DNA of 43,236 bases from the NCBI GenBank assembly GCA_016187515.1, contig JACPJN010000003.1, forward strand, positions 1-43,236, given 5' to 3'. Both the position numbers and the translations under genes were made by a program. Position 1 is the first letter of the stretch. Every line of letters starts with the position of its first letter. The notes beneath the pieces were generated by a model. It saw only the letters and a list, made by a program, of their open reading frames with translations, was not told the DNA's origin and ran no database searches. This stretch comes from Candidatus Uhrbacteria bacterium. GTDB taxonomy: Bacteria > Patescibacteriota > Patescibacteriia > GWA2-47-26. Of the stretch, positions 1 to 6,770 are shown piece after piece.

Positions 1-117
1 AAACAAGAACTTATCCGATTCGTGAACTACTACAATACCGTTAAACCGCACAAAGGCATCAACAATCTTACCCCCATGGAACAACTAATTAATTACTTTT
101 ATCCGCAAAAACTGTGA
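1..117 (+). CDS. IS transposase C-terminal fragment, 5' part outside the window
   Basis: Reading frame 1 is open from the first base and ends with TGA at 115-117, giving 38 residues. The segment contains Y-N-x-x-x-P-H-K-G-I and L-T-P-M-E, the typical end of an rve-type (DDE integrase core) transposase of the IS3/IS481 kind. The N-terminus and catalytic core lie outside the window. The same sequence is present in inverted orientation at the right end. The family call rests on a short tail only, so the exact IS family is uncertain. Confidence 0.8.
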   Translation, partial: KQELIRFVNYYNTVKPHKGINNLTPMEQLINYFYPQKL

Positions 118-138
118 ACAACGCGACTAAATCCTACA
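1..138 (+). mobile_element. left IS end, inverted copy of 43099-43236
   Basis: Bases 1-138 are the exact reverse complement of 43099-43236; the match stops sharply after TCCTACA. The shared block holds the transposase tail and 21 noncoding bases ending ...CCTACA, so read inward from outside the IS its end is TGTAGGATTTAG. A TG...CA terminus is usual for these IS families. The sharp boundary supports position 138 as the element end. The element is incomplete in this window. Confidence 0.85.
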
Positions 139-140
139 AA

Positions 141-282
141 TGAGAGTGTTGAAGAATATACGATTGCGTAGGTTCACACGAATATCCACGAATAGACGGC
201 CGCAAAATCCTGGGTTTCCTGCGATATCTATCTCCTGCGGCCTGACGAATGATCACGAATCATCAATTGTTCAACGGTCTCG
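141..282 (+). repeat. MITE-like element, copy 1
   Basis: This is a 142 bp element starting TGAGAGTGTTGAAGAAT and ending CAATTGTTCAACGGTCTCG, so the ends form imperfect terminal inverted repeats. Three other copies are at 6622-6758, 18578-18720 and 30382-30523. All contain internal CACGAATA and GACGGCCG blocks. It begins two bases after the IS end and stops three bases before the prmC ATG. No protein is encoded. No clear target duplication is visible. Confidence 0.85.
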
Positions 283-285
283 ATT

Positions 286-1278
286 ATGACCGCCAACCAA
301 ACCCTGCAGTGGGCAATGGAAAAATTGCAAAAAGCCGGCGTGGATTCACCCGCACTTGACGCGGAGCTGCTTTTCATACACGCGCTTCATTCTGCGATTC
401 GCGCGAATCGCAGAATGGACAGAACATGGCTTTATGCGCATGGGAAAGAGCAAGTGCGTATGACGGCATTACGGCGTTATAAAAAATTAATCGCGCGGCG
501 GATTAAGCGCGAGCCCGTGGCCTATATTTTGGGCCATAAAGAATTTTATGGATTGGATTTTTTGGTGAATCGTTCTGTGTTGATCCCCAGACCGGAGACC
601 GAGATATTAGTCGAGCGAGCGCTCGACGAAATTAGAAATTGGAAATTAGATATTAGAAATTTAGCTGTGGTGGATGTGGGGACGGGGAGCGGGGCGATTG
701 CGGTGGCGGTGGCGAAAGAATGTAAAATTAAAAATGTAAAATGTAAAATTATCGCGACCGACATTTCCGTCCAGGCACTCAAGGTGGCGAAGAAAAACGC
801 GTGGCGGCATGGGGTGGACAAGAAAATCACATTTTTACGCGGAAATCTATTGGAACCGGCGTTCAATGTCATCCTGAACGAAGCGGGGCGAAGTGAAGGA
901 TCCCGCACGAATGTGTGCGCGTCCGCGCGAGATTCTTCGCCTCCGACTCAGAATGACAGATTGGTGATTGTGGCTAATCTGCCTTACCTGCCAACCGCGG
1001 AATGGCGCGGGGCACAGCCCGAAATAAAAAAATGGGAACCGCGCGCGGCGTTGGATGGCGGGAAAGATGGTCTTAAGTATTATCGGAAGTTGTTTGCGCA
1101 ACTCAAATTTCTAATTTCTAATTTCCAATATCCAATTTCCGTTTTTTGTGAACTCTGTCCTCATCAATTCTCCCCTTTTAAACGCCTGGCGCGCGAATTT
1201 TTTCCAAGCGCGAAATTTCGCGTGGAAAAGGACTTAAGCCGGCAAGAACGCGTGGTGATTGTAAATGTTGGGGAGTAA
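286..1278 (+). CDS. prmC: release factor glutamine N5-methyltransferase PrmC (HemK)
   Basis: PrmC methylates the Gln of the GGQ motif in class 1 release factors, using S-adenosylmethionine. The protein has 330 residues. The SAM-binding motif VDVGTGSGAIAVA is near residue 128, and the catalytic NLPY motif (N-x-PY, usually NPPY) is near residue 233. The N-terminal helical domain is present. At least three stretches look like repeat sequence read in frame: about 633-665, 718-753 and 860-963. The last adds roughly 30 residues just before NLPY. The 3' end at 1104-1140 is also repeat-like. The ATG follows a MITE-like element directly, and no Shine-Dalgarno is visible. Its substrate prfA lies close by on the other strand. 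Confidence 0.9.
   Translation: MTANQTLQWAMEKLQKAGVDSPALDAELLFIHALHSAIRANRRMDRTWLYAHGKEQVRMTALRRYKKLIARRIKREPVAYILGHKEFYGLDFLVNRSVLIPRPETEILVERALDEIRNWKLDIRNLAVVDVGTGSGAIAVAVAKECKIKNVKCKIIATDISVQALKVAKKNAWRHGVDKKITFLRGNLLEPAFNVILNEAGRSEGSRTNVCASARDSSPPTQNDRLVIVANLPYLPTAEWRGAQPEIKKWEPRAALDGGKDGLKYYRKLFAQLKFLISNFQYPISVFCELCPHQFSPFKRLAREFFPSAKFRVEKDLSRQERVVIVNVGE
860..963. repeat. dispersed inverted repeat inserted in frame within prmC
   Basis: The segment begins GTCATCCTGAACGAAGC and ends CTCAGAATGACAG, so its ends are complementary, with GAAGGATC and GAGATTCTTCG inside. A relative lies between genes at 26878-27011. Here the element stays in frame and encodes about 34 residues that PrmC proteins normally lack, immediately before the NLPY motif. 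Confidence 0.75.
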
Positions 1279-1310
1279 TAAAAGCCCTGCGCGAGGTTGT
1301 CGCACAGGGC
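1276..1310 (-). terminator. rho-independent terminator of the small basic gene
   Basis: On the minus strand GCCCTGTGCGA pairs with TCGCGCAGGGC around a short loop and is followed by TTTTATT. It lies downstream of the 1449-1658 gene and overlaps the 3' end of prmC, so it may also limit antisense transcription into prmC. Confidence 0.8.
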
Positions 1311-1448
1311 TGCCCTCTCCGAGGCGGCCCGGGCCAGGGATACGGGTGCATCTCTTCACGGAAGGGGGGAAGGACGTGGGCTATCGCCCCTTTCTTTGGG
1401 CCTTTATCTCACCTCCTTTTTTGCGCGGCAGTTTTGCCGCGGAAAGAG

Positions 1449-1658
1449 CTACTGGTTCGGGTGGTCGCTCTGCAGTCCCTCGGACGCGGTTTCGGCCGAG
1501 AGCGGGTCGGGGGGCTTCTCCTCGTGGTGCACCGCGCCTCGGCGCGGATTCCGGTGGCTGACCCGGGTTTCGCTCGCGGCGCGTGCCCCGCTCTTGCGCT
1601 TCTTGCGCTTGCGAAGTTCGCGCGCCTTCTGGCGGTGTTTGCTTCCTTTGCGTGCCAA
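1449..1658 (-). CDS. small highly basic protein (69 aa), unknown
   Basis: I do not recognise a family. The TTG start at 1658 is preceded by a strong Shine-Dalgarno, AGGAGGAG, five bases away. A consensus sigma70-type promoter lies 50 bases upstream and a hairpin terminator lies downstream, so this is a complete single-gene transcription unit. The first 28 residues are dense in Lys and Arg (KHRQKARELRKRKKRK), which suggests RNA or ribosome binding; the C-terminal half is hydrophilic and probably disordered. It resembles small ribosome-associated basic proteins only in composition. It sits in a cluster of translation genes. Confidence 0.62.
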   Translation of the reverse strand: MARKGSKHRQKARELRKRKKRKSGARAASETRVSHRNPRRGAVHHEEKPPDPLSAETASEGLQSDHPNQ

Positions 1659-1710
1659 GGTTACTCCTCCTGGTGATTTACCGCGCCCCTATGGCGCGAT
1701 AATGGTGTAG

Positions 1711-1739
1711 AGTATATCGGGGGCAGGGAAAGTTGTCAA
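1711..1739 (-). promoter_or_regulatory. promoter for the small basic gene
   Basis: On the minus strand TTGACA (1734-1739) and TATACT (1711-1716) are separated by exactly 17 bases. The predicted start near 1704 gives a 45-base leader before the TTG start. Confidence 0.85.
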
Positions 1740-1749
1740 GAGGGGCGGG

Positions 1750-2649
1750 CTAAGGAGGGGAGATTGTTTGCTTTTGAAGCGCCGCGGTGATTGGGTCAAG
1801 TTCGCCCTCCATAATTTTCGGCAGATTGTGGAAGTTTTGATTGATGCGGTGGTCGGTTAGGCGGTCTTGCGGAAAATTGTAAGTGCGGATTTTTTCCGCG
1901 CGCTCGCCAGTGCCGATTTGTCCGCGGCGCCTCGCTTCACGCTCGGCGCGCTGTTTCTCCTGCTCCAGCGCGAATAACCGCGAGCGCAAAACCTGCAAAG
2001 CCCGTGCCTTATTCTGCTGCTGTGAGCGTTCGTCTTGACAAGAGACGACCAGGCCGGTAGGCAGGTGAGTAACGCGGATCGCGGAATAGGTGGTATTTAC
2101 GGATTGTCCGCCATGCCCTCCGGCCGTCATGGTATCGATGCGCAAGTCCTTGGGATCAAGTTTAACATCCAATTCCTCGGCCTCGGGGAGCACGGCCACG
2201 GTTACCGTGGAGGTATGCACGCGGCCGGCTTTTTCGGTTTCCGGAATGCGCTGGACGCGGTGCACCCCGGATTCAAATTTGAGCGCACGGTACGGCCCTT
2301 TGCCTTCAATGGAAAAAATGATTTCTTTAAAGCCGCCGATGTCCGTGCGACTGGACGAGGCGACCCGTACTTTCCAGCCCTGGCGCTCGGCAAAACGCGC
2401 GTACATGCGGTAAAGCTGCGCCACAAATAAGGCGGCCTCCTCTCCGCCGGTTCCGGCGCGGATCTCCATGATTACGTTCCGCTGTCCAATATCTGTTTGT
2501 TTTCCGGCGCGCGAAAGCGCGGCTTTGACTTGTCCATACTCGCGGCTTAAGTCCTGAATTTTTTGCGGATGAGCCAAGACCTCGGGCGAGCTTAACAACT
2601 GCTCAAGTTCGGCGGCGCGGGATTGTAGGTTGGAGGATTCGTTAGTCAT
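1750..2649 (-). CDS. prfA: peptide chain release factor 1
   Basis: RF1 reads UAA and UAG and releases the nascent peptide. The GGQ loop is present as GGHGGQSVN. The codon-recognition tripeptide P-x-T is PET, within [14 protein letters not shown], which fits RF1 rather than RF2. The protein has 299 residues against about 360 for E. coli RF1; the N-terminal domain is shortened. I chose the ATG at 2649 because the promoter's -10 box lies only 9 bases upstream, so the ATG ten residues earlier would precede transcription. PrmC, encoded nearby, modifies this GGQ. Confidence 0.92.
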   Translation of the reverse strand: MTNESSNLQSRAAELEQLLSSPEVLAHPQKIQDLSREYGQVKAALSRAGKQTDIGQRNVIMEIRAGTGGEEAALFVAQLYRMYARFAERQGWKVRVASSSRTDIGGFKEIIFSIEGKGPYRALKFESGVHRVQRIPETEKAGRVHTSTVTVAVLPEAEELDVKLDPKDLRIDTMTAGGHGGQSVNTTYSAIRVTHLPTGLVVSCQDERSQQQNKARALQVLRSRLFALEQEKQRAEREARRRGQIGTGERAEKIRTYNFPQDRLTDHRINQNFHNLPKIMEGELDPITAALQKQTISPP

Positions 2650-2658
2650 ACCTAAATC

Positions 2659-2687
2659 ATTATACAAAAACATCCCCATTTTGTCAT
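2659..2687 (-). promoter_or_regulatory. prfA promoter, near-leaderless
   Basis: On the minus strand ATGACA (2682-2687) and TATAAT (2659-2664) are 17 bases apart. Transcription should begin about two or three bases before the prfA ATG, which predicts an almost leaderless mRNA. The -35 box lies in the loop and 3' arm of the rpmE terminator hairpin. Confidence 0.75.
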
Positions 2688-2710
2688 TCCCGGATGACGA
2701 TTGGGGATGT
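2665..2710 (-). terminator. rpmE terminator
   Basis: On the minus strand ACATCCCC directly after the rpmE stop pairs with GGGGATGT and is followed by TTTTTG. The loop is large, about 25 bases, and contains a GTCATCC...GGAATGAC sub-hairpin. The structure overlaps the prfA promoter. Confidence 0.7.
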
Positions 2711-2997
2711 TACTTCTCTTCCCTTTCGATTTTTGCCGTACGCTTGGATTCTTTTTCTTTGAGTTTTGCGCGCTTGCTCTTTGTCGGGCTGGCCGATTTT
2801 TTGGACGTACGCTCGGTAAATTTTTCAACTCGTCGAGCGGTGTCCACCAGTTTTTGTTTGCCGGTATAAAAAGGATGGCAGGCGCTGCAAATTTCCACGC
2901 GGATCTCCTCGACGGTTGATCCGGTGGTATAGCTTGCCCCGCAGGCGCAAGTAATCTTGGCCTGCGGGTAGTAGGTTGGGTGAAGGTCAGTTTTCAT
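2710..2997 (-). CDS. rpmE: 50S ribosomal protein bL31
   Basis: bL31 helps bridge the ribosomal subunits. The N-terminus [10 protein letters not shown] is typical, and four zinc-ligand type cysteines are present as CACG and CSAC, with HPFYTG after them. The protein has 95 residues, longer than the usual 70 or so, because of a Lys-rich C-terminal tail. It is followed by its own terminator and then prfA. Confidence 0.93.
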   Translation of the reverse strand: MKTDLHPTYYPQAKITCACGASYTTGSTVEEIRVEICSACHPFYTGKQKLVDTARRVEKFTERTSKKSASPTKSKRAKLKEKESKRTAKIEREEK

Positions 2998-3045
2998 AAC
3001 TGTGTACGAATCAACGAATTTCGTCCGAATACTACGAATTTATTG

Positions 3046-3324
3046 TTATTTTCGGGTGGTCTTTACTATATCACAGGCACTAAAACTTGACAAGCCTACG
3101 ATGGAGGCTGCGTGGCCAGGTACGGCTGGAGGTTCGATCGCGGCCAGCTTCTCCAGGGTGTCCAGCGTCGGGGACTGCTCGGCCCGCAGAAGCCGCGAAA
3201 CGTAGCCGCGGCTGAGACCGGCGAAGTCGGCCAGCCGATTGACCGATAGTCCCCTGGCCCGGGCCAGCGCGCCGATCTTCTTGGCAGCCCGCTTGGTCGT
3301 GGCCGTGACCTTGGCCCGTCGCAC
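3046..3324 (-). CDS. XRE-family HTH protein
   Basis: Residues around 18-62 form a cro/C1-type helix-turn-helix: IGALARARGLSVNRLADFAG, then LSRGYVSRLLRAEQSPTLDTL. It is probably a small DNA-binding regulator. The start used here is a GTG at 3324. No convincing Shine-Dalgarno precedes it, the frame stays open for a short distance upstream, and no alternative ATG exists, so the start is uncertain. The gene is richer in GC than its neighbours, which hints at acquisition. The promoter of rpmE lies inside its 3' end. Confidence 0.65.
   Translation of the reverse strand: MRRAKVTATTKRAAKKIGALARARGLSVNRLADFAGLSRGYVSRLLRAEQSPTLDTLEKLAAIEPPAVPGHAASIVGLSSFSACDIVKTTRK
3065..3093 (-). promoter_or_regulatory. 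rpmE promoter
   Basis: On the minus strand TTGTCA (3088-3093) and TATAGT (3065-3070) are separated by 17 bases. They lie within the 3' end of the HTH gene and point to rpmE. Confidence 0.7.
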
Positions 3325-3641
3325 CCTGCGGACCGTAGGCGGTCTGCGGACAGAACGTGCTGCTTATAGGCAGCAGATCGGGCTTGACCGCTGCCCCTCG
3401 ATGGGTCTAGCCTGCGGACGATGGACACGGCCAGGCAAAACGGTTGCCCACGGGAAGCGGCAGGCCTTCCGAGGAGCACGGCTGCGTCGGGTTGGATCGC
3501 AGACCATGTTCCCACCGCCGCGAATGAGTTATCCACAGGACGCGGGCATGGACTGGATGCGGCGGCCAGATGTATACTAAACTTTACGAACGTGTAAGCT
3601 GCGAAACGGGGCAGGGGCCAACGTGAGCACTCATCGTACGT

Positions 3642-3818
3642 ATGGACACATTACGTCTAATCACATTCTACGTTGTAATAATGGCGCCGCCGATTGTGGG
3701 GTTTCTTTCCGGTTACGTTGCCAGCCGCCGGCTCGGCGCCATACGGGGTCTTTTGGTTGGCCTTGGGGCGATGATTGTCGCCTATATGGTTGCTGGTATC
3801 TTTGTGGCAAATCGATAA
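3642..3818 (+). CDS. small membrane protein (58 aa), unknown
   Basis: The ATG at 3642 opens a 58-codon frame ending TAA. The product has two hydrophobic stretches, about residues 6-24 and 36-55, separated by a short loop with two arginines (ASRRLG), which is the pattern of a two-helix inner membrane hairpin. No good Shine-Dalgarno lies directly upstream. I infer a gene from the protein pattern alone. It is followed 51 bases later by a small lipoprotein ORF, and the two may be co-transcribed. Confidence 0.42.
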   Translation: MDTLRLITFYVVIMAPPIVGFLSGYVASRRLGAIRGLLVGLGAMIVAYMVAGIFVANR

Positions 3819-3869
3819 CCACTGACGGCATGACGGTGTCCCTATGGTAGCGAGAACTGCGGCTTGACC

Positions 3870-3998
3870 ATGCGAGACTCGCCTGCACGCGTAGCGCTTC
3901 TTTTATTGACACTTGGGGGATGTGCTTCTGAGTCAGACTCTGGCTACCAGCCCAACGATGCGAGCAGCCCTGGTCTTGACAAGGCAGGGGAGCTTTGA
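3870..3998 (+). CDS. small lipoprotein (42 aa), unknown
   Basis: The frame starts MRDSPARVALLLLTLGGC: a positive N-terminus, a hydrophobic core and a lipobox LGGC at residue 18, followed by a short polar mature part ending TGA. This fits a lipoprotein signal with a 25-residue mature peptide. The rpsB promoter overlaps its last codons. No strong Shine-Dalgarno is seen, so this is a pattern-based call. Confidence 0.45.
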   Translation: MRDSPARVALLLLTLGGCASESDSGYQPNDASSPGLDKAGEL

Positions 3999-4004
3999 TA
4001 CACT
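3976..4004 (+). promoter_or_regulatory. rpsB promoter
   Basis: TTGACA (3976-3981) and TACACT (3999-4004) are separated by 17 bases. The predicted start near 4011 gives a leader of about 70 bases before rpsB. Confidence 0.85.
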
Positions 4005-4020
4005 GCGGAAACTTAAAAAA

Positions 4021-4080
4021 CACGCTGAAAATCTAATCCTGCTCCACAGAGCTGTTTCAGCGGATGAATTAAGGATTATA
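4021..4080 (+). promoter_or_regulatory. rpsB leader with ribosome binding site sequestration
   Basis: GCTGAAA (4024-4030) pairs with TTTCAGC (4055-4061). TAATCCT (4034-4040) is fully complementary to AGGATTA (4072-4078), which contains the Shine-Dalgarno just before the ATG at 4080. The two helices cannot form fully together. This is the layout expected of autogenous control by S2; the mechanism is inferred. Confidence 0.6.
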
Positions 4081-4826
4081 TGACTAAAACCCCAGAACTT
4101 ATTGATTTACTTAAGGCCGGAGTGCATTTCGGCCATAAGACCTCGCGCTGGCACCCCAAAATGGCGCCTTTTATTTTTGGCGCCCGCGGCGGCGTGCATA
4201 TTATTGATCTGGAGAAAACTCAAGAGCAGCTGACCGCCGCGTTAAATTTTGTGAAGAACCTGGGCAAAGAAGGGAAAACCATTTTATTTGTGGGGACCAA
4301 AAAGCAGGCCGCGGCGTTTATCAAAGCGGAAGCGATCGCGGCCGGTCTGCCTTACGTGGAGAATCGGTGGCTGGGCGGCAGTATTACCAACTGGTCGGAG
4401 ATTTATAAGCTCATCAAGAGGTATCTTGATCTTAAGGGCAAGCAGGAGCGCGGACAGTTGAGTAAATATACCAAAAAAGAACAGCTGGAATTTCAAAAAG
4501 ATATTGAACGCATGCGGCAGCTGGTGGAAGGGATGGCGACCTTAACGCGGCTTCCTGACGCGCTGTTTCTAGTGGATCTTAAATACGAAGACACGGCGCT
4601 GCGCGAGGCGAATCAAAAAGGGATCCCGATTGTCGCGCTTTGCGATACCAATGTTAATCCGGAGCAAGTCCAATATCCGATTCCCGGAAACGATGACGCG
4701 CTCAAAGCCATTGAGTTGATCGTCAAGCTCGTGGCGCAGGCGTATAAAGAGGGGAAAGAGGAGGGTGCGGCGGCAAAGGTGGAGAGCGAGGAGAAGGATG
4801 TGGAGAAGGTGGAAGTAGCAGCTTAA
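4080..4826 (+). CDS. rpsB: 30S ribosomal protein uS2
   Basis: uS2 of the small subunit. The N-terminus contains the conserved block AGVHFGHKTSRWHPKMAPFI, followed by FVGTKKQA and NRWLGGSITNW; the region near residue 190 has VALCDTNVNP. Length is 248 residues, normal for the family, with a Glu/Lys/Val-rich tail. The Shine-Dalgarno is AAGGAT. tsf follows, as in most bacteria, separated by a 130-base palindromic repeat region. Confidence 0.97.
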   Translation: MTKTPELIDLLKAGVHFGHKTSRWHPKMAPFIFGARGGVHIIDLEKTQEQLTAALNFVKNLGKEGKTILFVGTKKQAAAFIKAEAIAAGLPYVENRWLGGSITNWSEIYKLIKRYLDLKGKQERGQLSKYTKKEQLEFQKDIERMRQLVEGMATLTRLPDALFLVDLKYEDTALREANQKGIPIVALCDTNVNPEQVQYPIPGNDDALKAIELIVKLVAQAYKEGKEEGAAAKVESEEKDVEKVEVAA

Positions 4827-4953
4827 TTTCTAATTGCTCTAATTATTCTAATTAACCTAAACAATGCCGAATTTCTAATGAACAATTTTGGGATTTGGAT
4901 ATTGGGGATTGTTTAGAAATTAGGTCAATTAGATCAATTAGGTCAATTTTACG
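4827..4953. repeat. large AT-rich inverted repeat between rpsB and tsf
   Basis: Runs of TTCTAATT and CTAATT lead to ACCTAAACAA; after a centre with CAATTTTGGGATTTGG the complement TTGTTTAG, AATTAGGTCAATTAG follows. The whole can fold as one long hairpin. Relatives lie at 12803-12940 and 19575-19705. It occupies the entire intergenic space and leaves no normal Shine-Dalgarno for tsf. Confidence 0.8.
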
Positions 4954-4955
4954 TT

Positions 4956-5534
4956 ATGATTGATTCAAAACTAGTCATGGAACTTCGCGCGCAGACCGGC
5001 GCCGGAGTGCTGGAAGCAAAAAAAGCGCTGGAGGAGACCGCCGGCGATATTGCCAAGGCCATTGAGCAGTTGCGCAAATCCGGCGCGCTTAAAGCCGCGA
5101 AAAAATCCGATCGCGAAACGTGCGAAGGTCTGGTGCATGCTTATATCCACGGCGGCGGAAAAGTCGGGGTGCTGGTGGAAGTTTTGTGTGAGACGGATTT
5201 TGTCGCGCGCAACCCGGAATTTGAAGCGTTGGCCCATGATCTGGCGATGCAGATCGCGGCCACGAATCCTTTGTATGTCAAGCCGGAAGATGTGCCTTCC
5301 GAGATGGTGGAAAAAGAAAAGGCGATCTATGTAGAAGAAGTGGCGGGCAAGCCGGCCAACATTGTAGAGAAAATCGTGAAAGGCAAGCTGGACAAATGGT
5401 ATTCGGATGTCTGCCTCATGCGTCAGGCATTTATCAAAGACGAGGATATCACGATTGAAGATCTGATTAAATCCAAAATCGTGAAGTTGGGTGAAAATAT
5501 CCAAGTGCGGAGGTTTGTACGGTTTGCACTCTAG
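4956..5534 (+). CDS. tsf: elongation factor Ts
   Basis: EF-Ts exchanges GDP on EF-Tu. The N-terminal UBA-like domain with LRAQTGAGVLEAKKALEE is clear, followed by KVGVLVEVLCETDFVARN, the core contact region. The C-terminal part IVKGKLDKWYSDVCLMRQAF is present. With 192 residues it is the short form, lacking much of the E. coli coiled-coil and second subdomain. No Shine-Dalgarno precedes the ATG, because the upstream space is repeat sequence. Confidence 0.95.
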   Translation: MIDSKLVMELRAQTGAGVLEAKKALEETAGDIAKAIEQLRKSGALKAAKKSDRETCEGLVHAYIHGGGKVGVLVEVLCETDFVARNPEFEALAHDLAMQIAATNPLYVKPEDVPSEMVEKEKAIYVEEVAGKPANIVEKIVKGKLDKWYSDVCLMRQAFIKDEDITIEDLIKSKIVKLGENIQVRRFVRFAL

Positions 5535-5575
5535 ACAAATAACTCGCGAATCAGAGACGAATAACTCACGAATAT

Positions 5576-5605
5576 AAAACGGGGCCGCAGGGCCCTGTTT
5601 GTGTT
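5576..5605 (+). terminator. terminator after tsf
   Basis: AAACGGGGCC pairs with GGGCCCTGTTT across a GCA loop and is followed by a T-rich stretch. It ends the rpsB-tsf unit. Confidence 0.65.
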
Positions 5606-5631
5606 AATAATGACATCTTATTATGGGACAA

Positions 5632-5660
5632 TTGACAATGTTCAAGGCATGGTCTATGAT
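5632..5660 (+). promoter_or_regulatory. promoter for the 5711 membrane gene
   Basis: TTGACA (5632-5637) and TATGAT (5655-5660) are 17 bases apart, upstream of a strong AAGGAGG ribosome binding site. Confidence 0.85.
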
Positions 5661-5710
5661 GGTCATAGGTTGTTAATTTACAAAACCCTTCACCAGTCAA
5701 GGAGGTCCCA

Positions 5711-6484
5711 ATGGATCGACACGCACAGAAGGTGTTCCTCGCCGTCGCCATCGGCGTCGGACTCGGCATTCTTGCCGGCCGAGCGCTTGGCGGGGCGTTG
5801 GCCTGGATGCTCGGCGCCGCGCTCGGCGGGGCGTCCGCGTACGTCCTGTTCGCGCCCATCGCCGCGCTGCGCGCGATTCCGCGCGCGTACCGCGCCGCGC
5901 GCGGGAAGTGGCCGAACGCGGAACGGTGGGAGATGATCCGGTGGAACGTCTGGGCGGCCCTCGCGCCCATGACGACGATCCTCGTGTTTATCGCTCTGCT
6001 CGAATGGAGCGATCCGGAGGCCATCACGGCGTTCAAGTTGTTCGGCCGGGTCGTTTTCTTCACCACGGTGTTTGGAAGCGTGTTCTGGGTCTTCATGGCC
6101 AGTATTGCAATGTACCGTTGGCCCTCCGATCTCGACAAGGATCACGAGGGTCAAATCGTCCAGCTGCGCTACAGGACGGTCCACGCGCTCCTGCCGGTCC
6201 TCGTGTTCTGGCACACCCCGCGGCTCCTCGGATGGATCGCGTTCGTGGCCATTCCGGGGATGGTGACGTTCTCCCTGCGCCTCGCCAAGCAGTGGGTCAT
6301 CCTCATCCACTCGGACATCCGCATGATCTGCCTGGCGGACGCGTTCCTGTTCGCGGGCATCGGGACGCTCGTCGGCGGCCCGATCCTGGCCTGGATGGCT
6401 GGTGGCGGTGCCTTCGGCGTGCTGAACTACCGGATCGTCTCGGTCCGCCTGCTCAAGCTGAAGCCGGTGCGCTCGGCAAAGTAG
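5711..6484 (+). CDS. polytopic membrane protein, unknown (257 aa)
   Basis: I do not recognise a family. The start is supported by AAGGAGG eight bases before the ATG and by a consensus promoter. Hydrophobic stretches occur near residues 8-28, 30-55, 82-100, 110-130, 160-185 and 210-235, so four to six membrane segments are likely. The N-terminal pair is Gly/Ala-rich. The gene is markedly richer in G+C than its neighbours, uses codons ending in C or G, and stands alone between its own promoter and terminator. This suggests acquisition by transfer. Confidence 0.8.
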   Translation: MDRHAQKVFLAVAIGVGLGILAGRALGGALAWMLGAALGGASAYVLFAPIAALRAIPRAYRAARGKWPNAERWEMIRWNVWAALAPMTTILVFIALLEWSDPEAITAFKLFGRVVFFTTVFGSVFWVFMASIAMYRWPSDLDKDHEGQIVQLRYRTVHALLPVLVFWHTPRLLGWIAFVAIPGMVTFSLRLAKQWVILIHSDIRMICLADAFLFAGIGTLVGGPILAWMAGGGAFGVLNYRIVSVRLLKLKPVRSAK

Positions 6485-6541
6485 CGGAAAGTAGAGGAGC
6501 GACCAGTCATACCGGTCAATGTTCGTTCGTACGTTCCAAGA

Positions 6542-6583
6542 TCCCCCGAAGCAGGACTGCCACTGCTCCGGGGTTGTTTTTTG
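6542..6583 (+). terminator. terminator after the 5711 membrane gene
   Basis: CCCCGAAGCAG pairs with CTGCTCCGGGG and is followed by TTGTTTTTT. Confidence 0.85.
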
Positions 6584-6588
6584 AGAAT

Positions 6589-6616
6589 TTGACACGTTGA
6601 TTAAGGGTGTTATAAT
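6589..6616 (+). promoter_or_regulatory. promoter upstream of MITE copy 2
   Basis: TTGACA (6589-6594) and TATAAT (6611-6616) are separated by 16 bases. The MITE-like element begins five bases downstream of the -10 box, so the element forms the whole 5' leader of the 6771 gene. Confidence 0.85.
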
Positions 6617-6621
6617 GAAAA

Positions 6622-6758
6622 TGCTGAAGAACTAACACCTGCGCAGGTTCACACGAATATTCACGAATAGACGGCCGCCGGAATCGCCGGTTTCCTGCGT
6701 TGTCCTGGCCAGGCGGCCTTACAAATGAACACGAATAATCAATTGTTCAACGGTCTCA
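6622..6758 (+). repeat. MITE-like element, copy 2
   Basis: A 137 bp copy in the same orientation as copy 1, with a short deletion in its left terminal repeat (TGCTGAAGAAC in place of TGAGAGTGTTGAAGAAT). It contains the palindrome CCTGCGCAGG, and ends CAACGGTCTCA 12 bases before the next start codon. Confidence 0.85.
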
Positions 6759-6770
6759 TAATAGCCAGAT

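Noticed and set aside
5690-6600. Long open frames opposite and beside the 5711 gene
   Set aside because: They are shadows caused by high GC; only the 5711 frame has a ribosome binding site, promoter and coherent membrane topology.
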